64,000 nucleotides of DNA, taken from assembly GCF_029105185.1 (NCBI RefSeq), contig NZ_JAFMZK010000003.1, forward strand, positions 62,001-126,000. Reading direction: 5' to 3'. Each line of letters starts with the position of its first letter. The first letter of the stretch is position 1. Source of the stretch: Aliiroseovarius sp. Z3. Lineage in GTDB: Bacteria; Pseudomonadota; Alphaproteobacteria; Rhodobacterales; Rhodobacteraceae. Shown here one piece after another: positions 26,698 through 35,145 of this stretch. The position numbers were made by a program, and so were the translations under genes. A model generated the notes under the pieces. That model saw nothing but the letters and a program-made list of their open reading frames with translations, was not told where the DNA came from and did no database searches.

Positions 26698-28320
26698 ATG
26701 TCCAAAGATCTCTTCAAACTGTTCGAAGCGATGAGCAAAACGAACGGTTCTGCCTTTGCAGACTGGGCCAACACAATGCTCAAATACCAGAATGACATGG
26801 CAAAACTGTGGATGGGCGCCGCCCTGCATGGGGAAGCCGCCGCCGCAGAAACACGCGACCGTCGATTTGGAGGTGAGGCATGGAACGAAGGGATTTTTCC
26901 GCTTCTGCGACATTCATACGAGCTGACATCCAAGGCGATGGTGGATATGGCCGATAAGGCCGGACTGCCCGATCAGGAACAAGAGAAGCTCAGCTTCTAT
27001 GCCCGGATTGCGGCTGACAATATGGCGCCGTCCAACTTCCTTCTGACCAATCCCGAAGCCCAGCAGCTTGCAAAAGAAACCGGTGGGCAGAGCCTGTTTG
27101 ATGGATATCGGAATCTGCTGTCCGACCTTGAGAAGGGCTATATCTCGACCACGGATGAAGAAGCATTCGAGGTGGGTAAGAACCTTGCGACAACACCCGG
27201 TGCGGTGATTTACCGCAACGAGCTGATCGAACTGGTCCAATACGAGCCGATGACCGCCAAGACCCGCAAGGCCCCGATCCTGATCGTGCCGCCCTGCGTC
27301 AACAAGTTCTATATCTTCGACCTGAGTGAGAAGAAGTCGATGATCCGCTATCTGCTGGAACAAGGGCAGAGCGTCTATACCATCGCCTGGCGCAATCCGG
27401 GCCCCGAGATGGGGGATCACAGTTGGGATGACTATATCGCGGACGGGATATTCGAAGCGATAAAGGTCACATCATCTGTCAGCAAATCCAAGTCCATCGA
27501 CATTCTGGGCTGGTGCAATGGCGGCACGATGCTGACCGCCGCCCTGGCCGTCATGCCGAAGAATCTGAAATCCAAGCTGGGCACAGCGACCTTCCTGTCG
27601 TCGTTGATCGACTTTTCCGATCCCGGTCAGATCAGGGTCTTCATCGACGAACCGCAGGTCAAAGCCTATGACCAACGCCTGAAGGCGGAAAAACTCGCCC
27701 CCGGACGAGATATCGCCAATGCGATGGCAATGCTTCATGTCAACGAGTCGATTTGGAACTTCGTGGTGTCTAACTATCTGATGGGGAAATCCCCTGCGCC
27801 GTTTGACGTGCTGTATTGGAACGCCGACACCTCGAACCTGCCCGCGAAATGGTACAGCTATTTCGTCGAGGAAATGTATATGGCGAACAAGCTGAAAGAC
27901 CCGGGCGCGCTGACCCTGTGCGGCACGCCCGTTGATACGCGCAACATCGACCTGCCATGCTATTTCCTTGCCGCAGATGGCGACCATATCGTGCCGTGGA
28001 AGACCTCGTACACCGCGACCAAACTGGTTTCGGGTCCGACCGAGTTCGTGTTGACCACCGGTGGCCATGTCTCTGGCACGGTGATCAACCACCCTGCCAA
28101 AAGCCGGCGCCAGTTCTGGACAGGCGGGAAGACAACGGGCGATGCTGAAAACTGGCAGGACACGGCAAAGCAGACGGACGGCAGCTGGTGGCCGCATTGG
28201 CTGGACTGGCTGGATGCACAGAACCCGGCGGAACGCGGTGCGAAGCCCAAAGCGCTTGGCAACAAGACCTATGCCCCGATGGACCCGGCCCCCGGCACAT
28301 ATGTGCTTGAGGATGTGTGA
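26698..28320 (+). CDS. phaC: Polyhydroxyalkanoate synthase (class I/II-like)
   Basis: A synthase of 540 residues that polymerises hydroxyacyl-CoA into storage polyester. The catalytic Cys273 lies in the lipase-like box LGWCNGG, Asp429 is in FLAADGDHIVPW and His457 is in TTGGHVSGTV; the WRNPGPEMGDHSWDDY block is typical. Start 26698 (MSKDLFKLF) has AAAGGTGGAA upstream. The depolymerase-like gene follows after 3 bases. The protein is shorter than many class I enzymes (about 580-600), so it may be a second, divergent synthase with a broader chain-length range (inference). Confidence 0.93.
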   Translation: MSKDLFKLFEAMSKTNGSAFADWANTMLKYQNDMAKLWMGAALHGEAAAAETRDRRFGGEAWNEGIFPLLRHSYELTSKAMVDMADKAGLPDQEQEKLSFYARIAADNMAPSNFLLTNPEAQQLAKETGGQSLFDGYRNLLSDLEKGYISTTDEEAFEVGKNLATTPGAVIYRNELIELVQYEPMTAKTRKAPILIVPPCVNKFYIFDLSEKKSMIRYLLEQGQSVYTIAWRNPGPEMGDHSWDDYIADGIFEAIKVTSSVSKSKSIDILGWCNGGTMLTAALAVMPKNLKSKLGTATFLSSLIDFSDPGQIRVFIDEPQVKAYDQRLKAEKLAPGRDIANAMAMLHVNESIWNFVVSNYLMGKSPAPFDVLYWNADTSNLPAKWYSYFVEEMYMANKLKDPGALTLCGTPVDTRNIDLPCYFLAADGDHIVPWKTSYTATKLVSGPTEFVLTTGGHVSGTVINHPAKSRRQFWTGGKTTGDAENWQDTAKQTDGSWWPHWLDWLDAQNPAERGAKPKALGNKTYAPMDPAPGTYVLEDV

Positions 28321-28323
28321 CGC

Positions 28324-29154
28324 ATGAAAGATCTGAACGCCCCCAGCGCGCATCCTGACATCACATTCAACACCGTCACGGTCGGCGATACCTCTGTCCG
28401 TTATTTGCAGCGCGACGGTGTGGCGGGTTCACCGCCCCTGTTGATTTTCAACGGGCTGGGCCAGTCGTTAGAAGTTCTGTTGCCGCTGATCGACGAGTTG
28501 AAAGACCGCTCCATCGTCGCCTTCGACATGCCCGGCATCGGGCGCACCCCGATGATCGAGGATATCACCACAATTCCCGATTATGCCAAGTTTACCTTGC
28601 GCCTTCTGGACGAACTGAAAATCGAAACTTTCGATGTGCTTGGTATTTCCTGGGGTGGTGCGGTTGCCCAGCAATTGGCGCGAGACGCATCCAGCCGCGT
28701 GAACAAGCTGGTGCTGGCGATCACATCAGCGGGTGGTATCGGCAGTTGGTGGGGCACCCCCATTGCCCTGTCTGAAATCATGTTTCCGATGCGCTATATC
28801 AGCAAAACCTACGGGAACTTTATCGGTCCTTTGATGTATGGGGGCGAGGCGATCTTTGCCCCCGCCGATTTCCGCGAATACTCAAAACACGCCATCGCGC
28901 CCAGCCCGGAAGGGTATTTCACGCAGGTGCGCGCCATGTGCAGCTGGACCAGCCTGCCATGGCTGCGCCAGCTGTCGCAAAAAACCCTGATCATCGCGGG
29001 GCAATATGATGGGCTGATCCCGATCACCAACCAAATCCTGCTGGCCAACATGATGCAGAATGCCCGGCTTGAGGTTTATCCCGCCGGGCATTTGCTGATG
29101 TATTCCCAGCGCAAGGATGTGGGCGTGACCATCGGCGCATTTCTGGGCGGCTGA
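28324..29154 (+). CDS. phaZ: Alpha/beta hydrolase, probable intracellular PHA depolymerase
   Basis: A 276-residue alpha/beta hydrolase with LIFNGLGQS near residue 40 (oxyanion region), nucleophile Ser109 in LGISWGGAVAQQ, Asp in IAGQYDGLIP and His in YPAGHLLMYS. These features and the pairing with phaC match medium-chain-length PHA depolymerases (PhaZ) of pseudomonads, which mobilise stored polymer. The gene starts 3 bases after phaC in the same operon. No phasin or phaR is in the window. Confidence 0.8.
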   Translation: MKDLNAPSAHPDITFNTVTVGDTSVRYLQRDGVAGSPPLLIFNGLGQSLEVLLPLIDELKDRSIVAFDMPGIGRTPMIEDITTIPDYAKFTLRLLDELKIETFDVLGISWGGAVAQQLARDASSRVNKLVLAITSAGGIGSWWGTPIALSEIMFPMRYISKTYGNFIGPLMYGGEAIFAPADFREYSKHAIAPSPEGYFTQVRAMCSWTSLPWLRQLSQKTLIIAGQYDGLIPITNQILLANMMQNARLEVYPAGHLLMYSQRKDVGVTIGAFLGG

Positions 29155-29162
29155 AACGAATA

Positions 29163-29191
29163 CCTCCCCGCCTTATTGAAAGGCGGAGAGG
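29163..29191. terminator. Hairpin between convergent phaZ and aldehyde dehydrogenase
   Basis: Arms CCTCCCCGCCTT and AAGGCGGAGAGG pair at 11 of 12 positions around a 5-base loop, followed by TTGTTTG on the plus strand. It probably serves both convergent transcripts. Confidence 0.65.
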
Positions 29192-29216
29192 TTGTTTGCG
29201 CGGTCTTCCGGTTGGC

Positions 29217-30740
29217 TTAGAAGAAGCCCAGCTTGTTGGGGTTGTAGCTCATCAAGATGTTCTTGGTCTGCTGATAATGACCCAGCATCATCTTGTGGTT
29301 CTCGCGTCCGATGCCCGATTGCTTATAGCCGCCGAAGGCCGCATGTGCCGGATAGGCGTGATAGTTGTTCACCCAGACACGACCGGCTTCGATCGCACGG
29401 CCAAAGCGATAGCAACGGTTGGCGTCGCGCGACCAGACGCCAGCCCCAAGGCCGTACATCGTGTCATTGGCGATCGCCAGGGCTTCCTCTTCATCTTTGA
29501 ACGTGGTCACGGAAACGACCGGGCCAAAGATTTCCTCTTGGAAGACGCGCATCTTGTTGTGGCCTTTCAGGATCGTCGGTTGGATATAGTTACCGCCTGC
29601 AAGTTCACCGTTAAAACGGGCCGCATCGCCACCGGTCAGCACTTCTGCACCTTCTTCGCGACCGATGGTCAGATAGGACAGGATCTTTTCTTGCTGTTCG
29701 GTCGAGGCTTGCGCACCAACCATGGTTTCCGGGTTGCGCGGATCGCCGTGCTTGATCGCTTCGACGCGCTTGATGCAGCGGGCGATGAACTCGTCATAGA
29801 TGTCTTCCTGGATCAGCGCACGCGACGGGCAGGTGCAGACCTCACCCTGGTTGAAGGCAAACAGCACGAAGCCTTCGACCGCCTTGTCAAGGAAAGCGTC
29901 GTCTTCGGCCATGATGTCCGAGAAGAAGATGTTGGGGGACTTTCCGCCCAGCTCCAGCGTCACGGGGATCAGGTTGACCGTTGCGGCCTCCATGATCTTG
30001 CGACCGGTTGCGGTCGAGCCGGTGAAGGCGATCTTGGCAATACGGTTGCTGCGGGCCAGTGCGTCGCCGACCTCGGCACCGAAACCATTGACGATGTTCA
30101 GAACACCGGCTGGCAGGAATTCATTCATGATCTCGGCAAGGATCATGATCGCTGCCGGGGTTTGTTCGGCGGGTTTCAGCACGATACAGTTGCCAGCCGC
30201 CAAAGCCGGGGCCAGCTTCCACGCCGCCATCAGGATCGAGAAATTCCACGGAATGATCTGGCCAACAACACCCAGCGGTTCGTGGAAGTGATAGGCGATT
30301 GTGTCCGAGTCAATCTCGGACATATTGCCTTCCTGACTGCGCAGGACGCCAGCGAAATAGCGGAAATGGTCCACCGCCAGCGGAATATCTGCGGCCATTG
30401 TTTCGCGGATCGGCTTGCCGTTGTCCCATGTTTCCGCTTGGGCGAGACGCTCCAGATTGGCCTCGATTGCATCGGCCATTTTCAGGATCAGGTTCGACCG
30501 CTCGGCCGCCGAGGTTGCGCCCCATGCGTCTTTGGCGGCATGTGCGGCATCCAGAGCCAGTTCAATATCAGCAGCGTCAGAGCGTGCACATTCGCAAATC
30601 TTTTCGCCCGTGATCGGGGTCACATTGTCGAAATACTGCCCGTTTACCGGCGGCGTGAACTTCCCGTTGATGAAATTGTCATAGCGGTCAGCGAAAGGCG
30701 ACACATAGGTGCCTGCCTCGGTATGAGTCATGTCGTTCAT
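29217..30740 (-). CDS. exaC: NAD-dependent aldehyde dehydrogenase, ExaC/AcoD type
   Basis: Cytoplasmic aldehyde dehydrogenase of 507 residues that oxidises acetaldehyde or similar aldehydes. Visible are the [20 protein letters not shown] cofactor region, [12 protein letters not shown], catalytic Glu in [12 protein letters not shown], and a Cys region where [12 protein letters not shown] carries the catalytic Cys. The C-terminus YNPNKLGFF is characteristic of ExaC-type enzymes. Start 30740 has AAGGAGG upstream. In pseudomonads ExaC acts after the quinoprotein ethanol dehydrogenase ExaA. Here the dehydrogenase and its regulators lie just upstream on the same strand, with a 105-base promoter gap. 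Confidence 0.92.
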   Translation of the reverse strand: MNDMTHTEAGTYVSPFADRYDNFINGKFTPPVNGQYFDNVTPITGEKICECARSDAADIELALDAAHAAKDAWGATSAAERSNLILKMADAIEANLERLAQAETWDNGKPIRETMAADIPLAVDHFRYFAGVLRSQEGNMSEIDSDTIAYHFHEPLGVVGQIIPWNFSILMAAWKLAPALAAGNCIVLKPAEQTPAAIMILAEIMNEFLPAGVLNIVNGFGAEVGDALARSNRIAKIAFTGSTATGRKIMEAATVNLIPVTLELGGKSPNIFFSDIMAEDDAFLDKAVEGFVLFAFNQGEVCTCPSRALIQEDIYDEFIARCIKRVEAIKHGDPRNPETMVGAQASTEQQEKILSYLTIGREEGAEVLTGGDAARFNGELAGGNYIQPTILKGHNKMRVFQEEIFGPVVSVTTFKDEEEALAIANDTMYGLGAGVWSRDANRCYRFGRAIEAGRVWVNNYHAYPAHAAFGGYKQSGIGRENHKMMLGHYQQTKNILMSYNPNKLGFF

Positions 30741-30845
30741 GATTGTCCTCCTTGATTCCCGAAACCTCCATCGGGCTACGTCATAATTTGACGCGTCAGA
30801 GGGCATGTGTCTGTGCGACTTTAGGCTAATACGTCGCCGAACGTG

Positions 30846-33071
30846 TTAAGCGGAGGGCGTCTTCAATCGTGCCAGATACTCGCGCAGCAATTTCGGTTGC
30901 AGCGGCTTGTAAAACAGCTTCACGTCTTCCTCGGCGGTTTTTGTCACAAGGTGATCCGACCGATTGGCGGTGATCAAGGCGGCAGGTATTTGACCATGAG
31001 CGGCGCGCAAAGCACGGATCGCGTGCATACCGGTATATCCGTTGTCCAAATGATAATCTGCCAGAATGACATCCGGGACCACGCCGATTTCCTGTATGAT
31101 TACATCCGCTTGCTCTAGATTCTCAGCTTCGATCGGGCTTGCGCCCCAACTGTCCAGCAGGGTCATCATGCCAAGCCGGACCGCAGCCTCGTTTTCGATG
31201 ACAAGGGGGATCATGTCCGTCAAGGCCACCCGGTCGATGCCCGGCTCGACCGGCGGGGCAACATCTGCCGCGCCTTGCGGTTTGTGGAAGGGAACACGAA
31301 CGGTAAAGCGGGTGCCCACACCCTCGACGCTTTGCAGTGTCAGATCATGCCCCAGCAAATCGCAGGCCCGGCGCACGATGGCAAGACCAAGACCCATGCC
31401 CGGTGCGGTCTCGGCCGGGCGCTTGATCCGGTGAAATTCGTGAAACACCCGGTCATGCTGGTCGTCGGGTATGCCCTGCCCGGTATCAATCACCTCGATC
31501 AATGCGTCCGTTCCCCGACGGCGCACCCCAACCAGAACCTTGCCCCTGTCCGTGTATGACACCGCGTTTGCCGCCAGATTCTGGATGATCCGGCGCAAGA
31601 AGGCCGGGTCACTTTCGACATCAAGACCACAGTCAACCACATGAAACTGTACCCCCTTGGCGCGGGCCAGCGCCTGAAACTCTTCACGCAACGGCACAAG
31701 CAACCGGCTGAGCGGAAAGACCGAGATATTTGCCTGCGTGCCCGCGTCCAGTTTGGAGATGTCCAGAAGCGCGCCCAGAATGGTTTCGACACTGTCAAAA
31801 GCACTTTTCACACGGCCTGCGATCTGTGACTGCTCTGGGTTCAAATCGGCTTCCTCAAGCGACGAAATGAACAGCTTGGCTGCATTCAAGGGTTGCAACA
31901 GATCGTGGCTCGCGGCCGCAAGAAACCGCGATTTTGACGTGTTCGCGCGCTCGGCGGCATCGCGGGCCTTTTGCATCTCGGTCGTGCGTTCCTGGACGCG
32001 CAGTTCCAGCGTCTCGTTCATTTCATGCAAGGCAGCGGTCGTGGCGCGTTCGTCCGTCACATCGGTAAAGCTGATCACGAACCCGTTGTCGGGGGTCATA
32101 TCGCTGAACACATCCAGAATCGTGCCATCCGCGCGGTGCAGTTCGACTTTCAATGGATCGCGGGTCCGGCGGTTCTGTACCCATTGCACCAGCGTCTGTG
32201 GCGCTTTGGGCATTGCAAACCCCTGGGTGTCTGCAAAGTAAGACACGAACCGTTCAAAGCTGGTTCCAGCCCGCATCAACTCCATCGGTGGGCTCATCAG
32301 ATCCTGAAAGCGGGCGTTCCACCCGGCAAGCCGATCTTCCTCATCGAAGATGCACACACCCTGATTGATATGGTCCAAAGTCGCCCGCACGATCTTGGCC
32401 TGATCGTCCAGAAGTTTGTCACGCTCCTGCCGCGCCTGCCGAACCATGTCAGTCACTTCGGTCTGAAGAATGGCCGTGCCATCATTGGGTGTGCGCTGCT
32501 GGCTGATCTGAACCCAGCGATCGCCCTTTATCTCGACAACAAAATCCGCGTGCTTCTGGGTCAGCTTCGTCGCCCTGTCGCGACGCCAGACCCAAGGGGT
32601 GACATCCTTTGCAAGCACCAAAGCCGAGCTGTTCGACACTTTCTCGAAATAACTATCCAGCGTCAGCCCCGGCGCGATATCTGACACAACGTCGGGAAAC
32701 ATGCGGGCGAACCGCTGGTTCGACAGGATCAAGCGGCCAGCGGCATCGAACAGCGCAAACCCTTCCCTGACGGCCTCAAGCGCGCCCGCCAAATCGGCAC
32801 GCGCGTTTTCGGCTTCAACCTTCGCATCCGCCAGATGCGCCTTGGACTGGTTCAGCTGGGCAAGCGCGACTTCCAGATCCTGCGTGCGCGCCTTGACCTG
32901 CTCTTCAAATTCAACCGCCGCCTGGAAATAGGCATAGCTGTCAAAACTCTCGTCACCCCCAGCTTCGACACGGCGCATCAGAACATCAACGATACGCTGA
33001 AGTTTTTCCAACTTGCGCTCGGCCCCATCGTCGGGCCGCAGAAGCGGGACGGGGGACAGGCCGCTAGTCAT
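30846..33071 (-). CDS. Hybrid sensor histidine kinase, NahK/ErcS-prime-like
   Basis: A 741-residue soluble kinase. It has an N-terminal coiled coil (about 45-100), two PAS domains (about 100-215 and 230-345), a HisKA box with phosphoacceptor His389 in FLAAASHDLLQPLNAAKLF, a HATPase domain (about 490-600, DTGQGIPDDQHDRVFHEFHR), and a C-terminal receiver with Asp672 in VILADYHLDNG. No membrane segments are seen. The layout matches Pseudomonas NahK/ErcS-prime. It overlaps the FIST gene by 8 bases, so the pair is a sensor-kinase unit, and the adjacent LuxR-type regulator is the likely phosphorelay partner (inference). Confidence 0.88.
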   Translation of the reverse strand: MTSGLSPVPLLRPDDGAERKLEKLQRIVDVLMRRVEAGGDESFDSYAYFQAAVEFEEQVKARTQDLEVALAQLNQSKAHLADAKVEAENARADLAGALEAVREGFALFDAAGRLILSNQRFARMFPDVVSDIAPGLTLDSYFEKVSNSSALVLAKDVTPWVWRRDRATKLTQKHADFVVEIKGDRWVQISQQRTPNDGTAILQTEVTDMVRQARQERDKLLDDQAKIVRATLDHINQGVCIFDEEDRLAGWNARFQDLMSPPMELMRAGTSFERFVSYFADTQGFAMPKAPQTLVQWVQNRRTRDPLKVELHRADGTILDVFSDMTPDNGFVISFTDVTDERATTAALHEMNETLELRVQERTTEMQKARDAAERANTSKSRFLAAASHDLLQPLNAAKLFISSLEEADLNPEQSQIAGRVKSAFDSVETILGALLDISKLDAGTQANISVFPLSRLLVPLREEFQALARAKGVQFHVVDCGLDVESDPAFLRRIIQNLAANAVSYTDRGKVLVGVRRRGTDALIEVIDTGQGIPDDQHDRVFHEFHRIKRPAETAPGMGLGLAIVRRACDLLGHDLTLQSVEGVGTRFTVRVPFHKPQGAADVAPPVEPGIDRVALTDMIPLVIENEAAVRLGMMTLLDSWGASPIEAENLEQADVIIQEIGVVPDVILADYHLDNGYTGMHAIRALRAAHGQIPAALITANRSDHLVTKTAEEDVKLFYKPLQPKLLREYLARLKTPSA

Positions 33072-34248
33072 CCGGTTGATCCGCAGAATAAATCGCCACG
33101 CCAGTGAAAGTCTGGTTCACGTGCAGCATGTTGATCTGTTCGCCATAGGTGTGAAATCCGATGACATTGTTGTCAGACAGGATCGACGAAATCTTACCCT
33201 TTGCCTGAATCTGGTCGATCTCAAGCCGCCGCAGGATACATTCGCAGGCGATGATGGCATCCGGCTTGCCATTCTCAGAAAGCTTCGCCATCTCGCGCTC
33301 CAGATGCGCCACGATGTCATCGGCCACCGCAACGGTCAGCACCAGCCCTTCGTCGATGGCGCTGAAAAACCGCAGCTCGCCGGTCGCTTCGACCTTCTGG
33401 ATCGACCGAACGTGATAACGCCCACCGACCTGCACCATCACAGGGCTGGCGGCAAAGACGAACGGCGACAACTGCCCGGGATCCTTGCCCACCATGCGCG
33501 CATATTCTGCCGCAGCGGGTTCGGCATTGATTTCGCGCACCAACCGTGCTTCCGGGTCGGCACCGGTGACAACCATCCGCGTGTCCGTTGGCAGGAAATG
33601 GTCGAAATGGAAGACTTTGATGCGGCAGCGCGTGCGAAACACCGTCAGGATCGAGGCCCGCTGGTGGAATTTCCCACCATGGAAAATCGCGGTTTCGGTG
33701 AAGTTCAGGCCATCCCCGGCTGACCCGCCAAACAGTTGTACGGTGCCCAGCGCCGGGTTGATCAAAGACACAATCCTGTCTTCGTTGCGCGCCAACCCGT
33801 CATTCAACAGAAATGCAAACTCGCTGGTCCAATCCGGGGCCTGCCGCGCCACATCATTCAACTGATCCAGTACACGCAGCGGCACCGCACTTTGGGCGTC
33901 CTTTTCTGTATGATCGAAAAACTGGACCGAGGCGCAGAAATGCGCGGCGGGAAACCCGACTGCGACGATCTGATGTTCTGAAATACCGTCCGGCGTGATC
34001 TCTCCGGCGGTGGTGCACCCAATGACTTTCACCCCTTCGAAAACACTGTTCAGCGCATCAGCAGTATCCTGGTTCAGAAATTCGGGCGACAAAAACACAG
34101 CGACAAGGGCGAAGGTGGCATCGCCCAATTGCGTGCGCAGATCCTGCACGGCGGCAAGGCTGTCGGTTTTATCGGAAGACGCCTTTTGCACCAAACGGCC
34201 AAAGTCGGGCAACGCAGATTGTGTTTGACGCGGTGCTATCACGGCCAC
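33064..34248 (-). CDS. FIST-domain signal sensor, NosP-like
   Basis: A 394-residue protein with FIST_N (about 30-230; VIGCTTAGEITPDGISEHQI, LFGGSAGDGLNF) and FIST_C (about 230-380; ending in NVIGFHTYGEQINMLHVNQT). FIST proteins are sensory input modules. In P. aeruginosa a FIST protein, NosP, is a haem-based NO sensor encoded next to the kinase NahK, which it inhibits. This gene sits in the same relation to a NahK-like kinase. Haem binding and NO response here are inference. It starts with GTG at 34248 after GGAGG and is coupled to the kinase by an 8-base overlap. Confidence 0.85.
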   Translation of the reverse strand: MAVIAPRQTQSALPDFGRLVQKASSDKTDSLAAVQDLRTQLGDATFALVAVFLSPEFLNQDTADALNSVFEGVKVIGCTTAGEITPDGISEHQIVAVGFPAAHFCASVQFFDHTEKDAQSAVPLRVLDQLNDVARQAPDWTSEFAFLLNDGLARNEDRIVSLINPALGTVQLFGGSAGDGLNFTETAIFHGGKFHQRASILTVFRTRCRIKVFHFDHFLPTDTRMVVTGADPEARLVREINAEPAAAEYARMVGKDPGQLSPFVFAASPVMVQVGGRYHVRSIQKVEATGELRFFSAIDEGLVLTVAVADDIVAHLEREMAKLSENGKPDAIIACECILRRLEIDQIQAKGKISSILSDNNVIGFHTYGEQINMLHVNQTFTGVAIYSADQPDD

Positions 34249-34271
34249 CCGCCTCCGTTGTGGTCTTTCAA

Positions 34272-34967
34272 TCAGACCACCTTATCCGAATTCGCGATCG
34301 TGTCGAACTTGGCTTTCTGCGCGACCAGAACCGCCTGAGTCCGACTGTGCACACCCAGCTTGCGCAGGATGGCGGTCATGTGCGCCTTGACCGTGGTTTC
34401 AGCAATCGACAGGTCATAGGCGATCTGTTTGTTCAGCTTGCCTTCGCAAATCAGGCGCAGAATGCAGGCTTGTTGCGGGGTCAGGGATGCAAGACGGGCC
34501 GGCGCGTCATCTGTGTCCGACCCGTCATTATCGACAGGAGCGATGTAGTCGGCAGGTGTGTAGATGCCACCATCGCGGATCTGTCGAAATGCCTCGGTAA
34601 TCATTGCCTTGTCAGAATCCTTGGGAATAAAGCCCGAAGCACCGGCGCTTAGAACACTTGTGACGATCGCGCTGTCCGACAGGGACGAGACGACAATGAC
34701 CGGTGTATCCGGAATGGCTGATTTCAGGCGCACCAGCCCGTCCAGACCATCGACATCCGGCAAGTTCAGGTCCAACAACACGATATCCGGGGCGTCCCGC
34801 CCTTTGAGAAGGCTCAGAGCCTCGGTCAGATTGTTGGCCATAATCACTTCTGGCACCGACAACGCGCCGCGTAAGGTCATCGACAGCGCCTCGCAAAACA
34901 GGGGGTGATCATCGACAACCAGAACCTCCTTCAACGCAGGACGGTGAATTGGTTGAATAGACGCCAT
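34272..34967 (-). CDS. LuxR/NarL-family response regulator (ErbR/ExaE/AgmR-like)
   Basis: A 231-residue regulator. The receiver domain has DD at 19-20 and phosphoacceptor Asp66 in IVLLDLNLPDVDG, followed by VSSLSD and IPKDSD. A C-terminal LuxR HTH (about 160-220) reads LTPQQACILRLICEGKLNKQ, then IAYDLSIAETTVKAHMTAIL. It is transcribed first in an operon with the FIST and kinase genes. Homologues ErbR/AgmR control quinoprotein ethanol oxidation in pseudomonads, so it is the best candidate to bind the repeated TACGACC sites of this region (inference). AAGGAG precedes ATG 34967. Confidence 0.9.
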   Translation of the reverse strand: MASIQPIHRPALKEVLVVDDHPLFCEALSMTLRGALSVPEVIMANNLTEALSLLKGRDAPDIVLLDLNLPDVDGLDGLVRLKSAIPDTPVIVVSSLSDSAIVTSVLSAGASGFIPKDSDKAMITEAFRQIRDGGIYTPADYIAPVDNDGSDTDDAPARLASLTPQQACILRLICEGKLNKQIAYDLSIAETTVKAHMTAILRKLGVHSRTQAVLVAQKAKFDTIANSDKVV

Positions 34968-35096
34968 GGAACCGGCTCCTTCTTAGGGTGCTTCATTCAA
35001 TGCTAACACAGTTCTTTTTTTCCCGCCTTGCGACCAAAGAAGTAGGGACCGCCCAGCCTCACTATGCACCGCCTCGGTCGGGGCTTGAACGAAAAA

Positions 35097-35121
35097 CACG
35101 CGCTCGGAGACCGAACGCGTG
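35097..35121 (-). terminator. Rho-independent terminator of the PQQ alcohol dehydrogenase gene
   Basis: Stem CACGCG/CGCGTG with inner TCGG/CCGA, a 3-base loop and one C/A mismatch. The minus strand then reads GTTTTTCG. It lies 25 bases beyond the stop codon. Confidence 0.8.
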
Positions 35122-35145
35122 CCTGATTGTCATAGTTTTTAGTGC

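Noticed and set aside
26466-26933. Minus-strand frames upstream of phaC
   Set aside because: They extend into phaC in antisense, lack binding sites and have no recognisable domains.
29196-30755. Open frame of 519 codons antisense to the aldehyde dehydrogenase
   Set aside because: The opposite strand encodes a complete ExaC-type enzyme. The antisense translation is rich in His, Arg and Gly and matches no recognisable protein.
30741-30845. A copy of the shared operator upstream of the aldehyde dehydrogenase
   Set aside because: The best alignment matches only about 8 of 14 positions, too weak to include.
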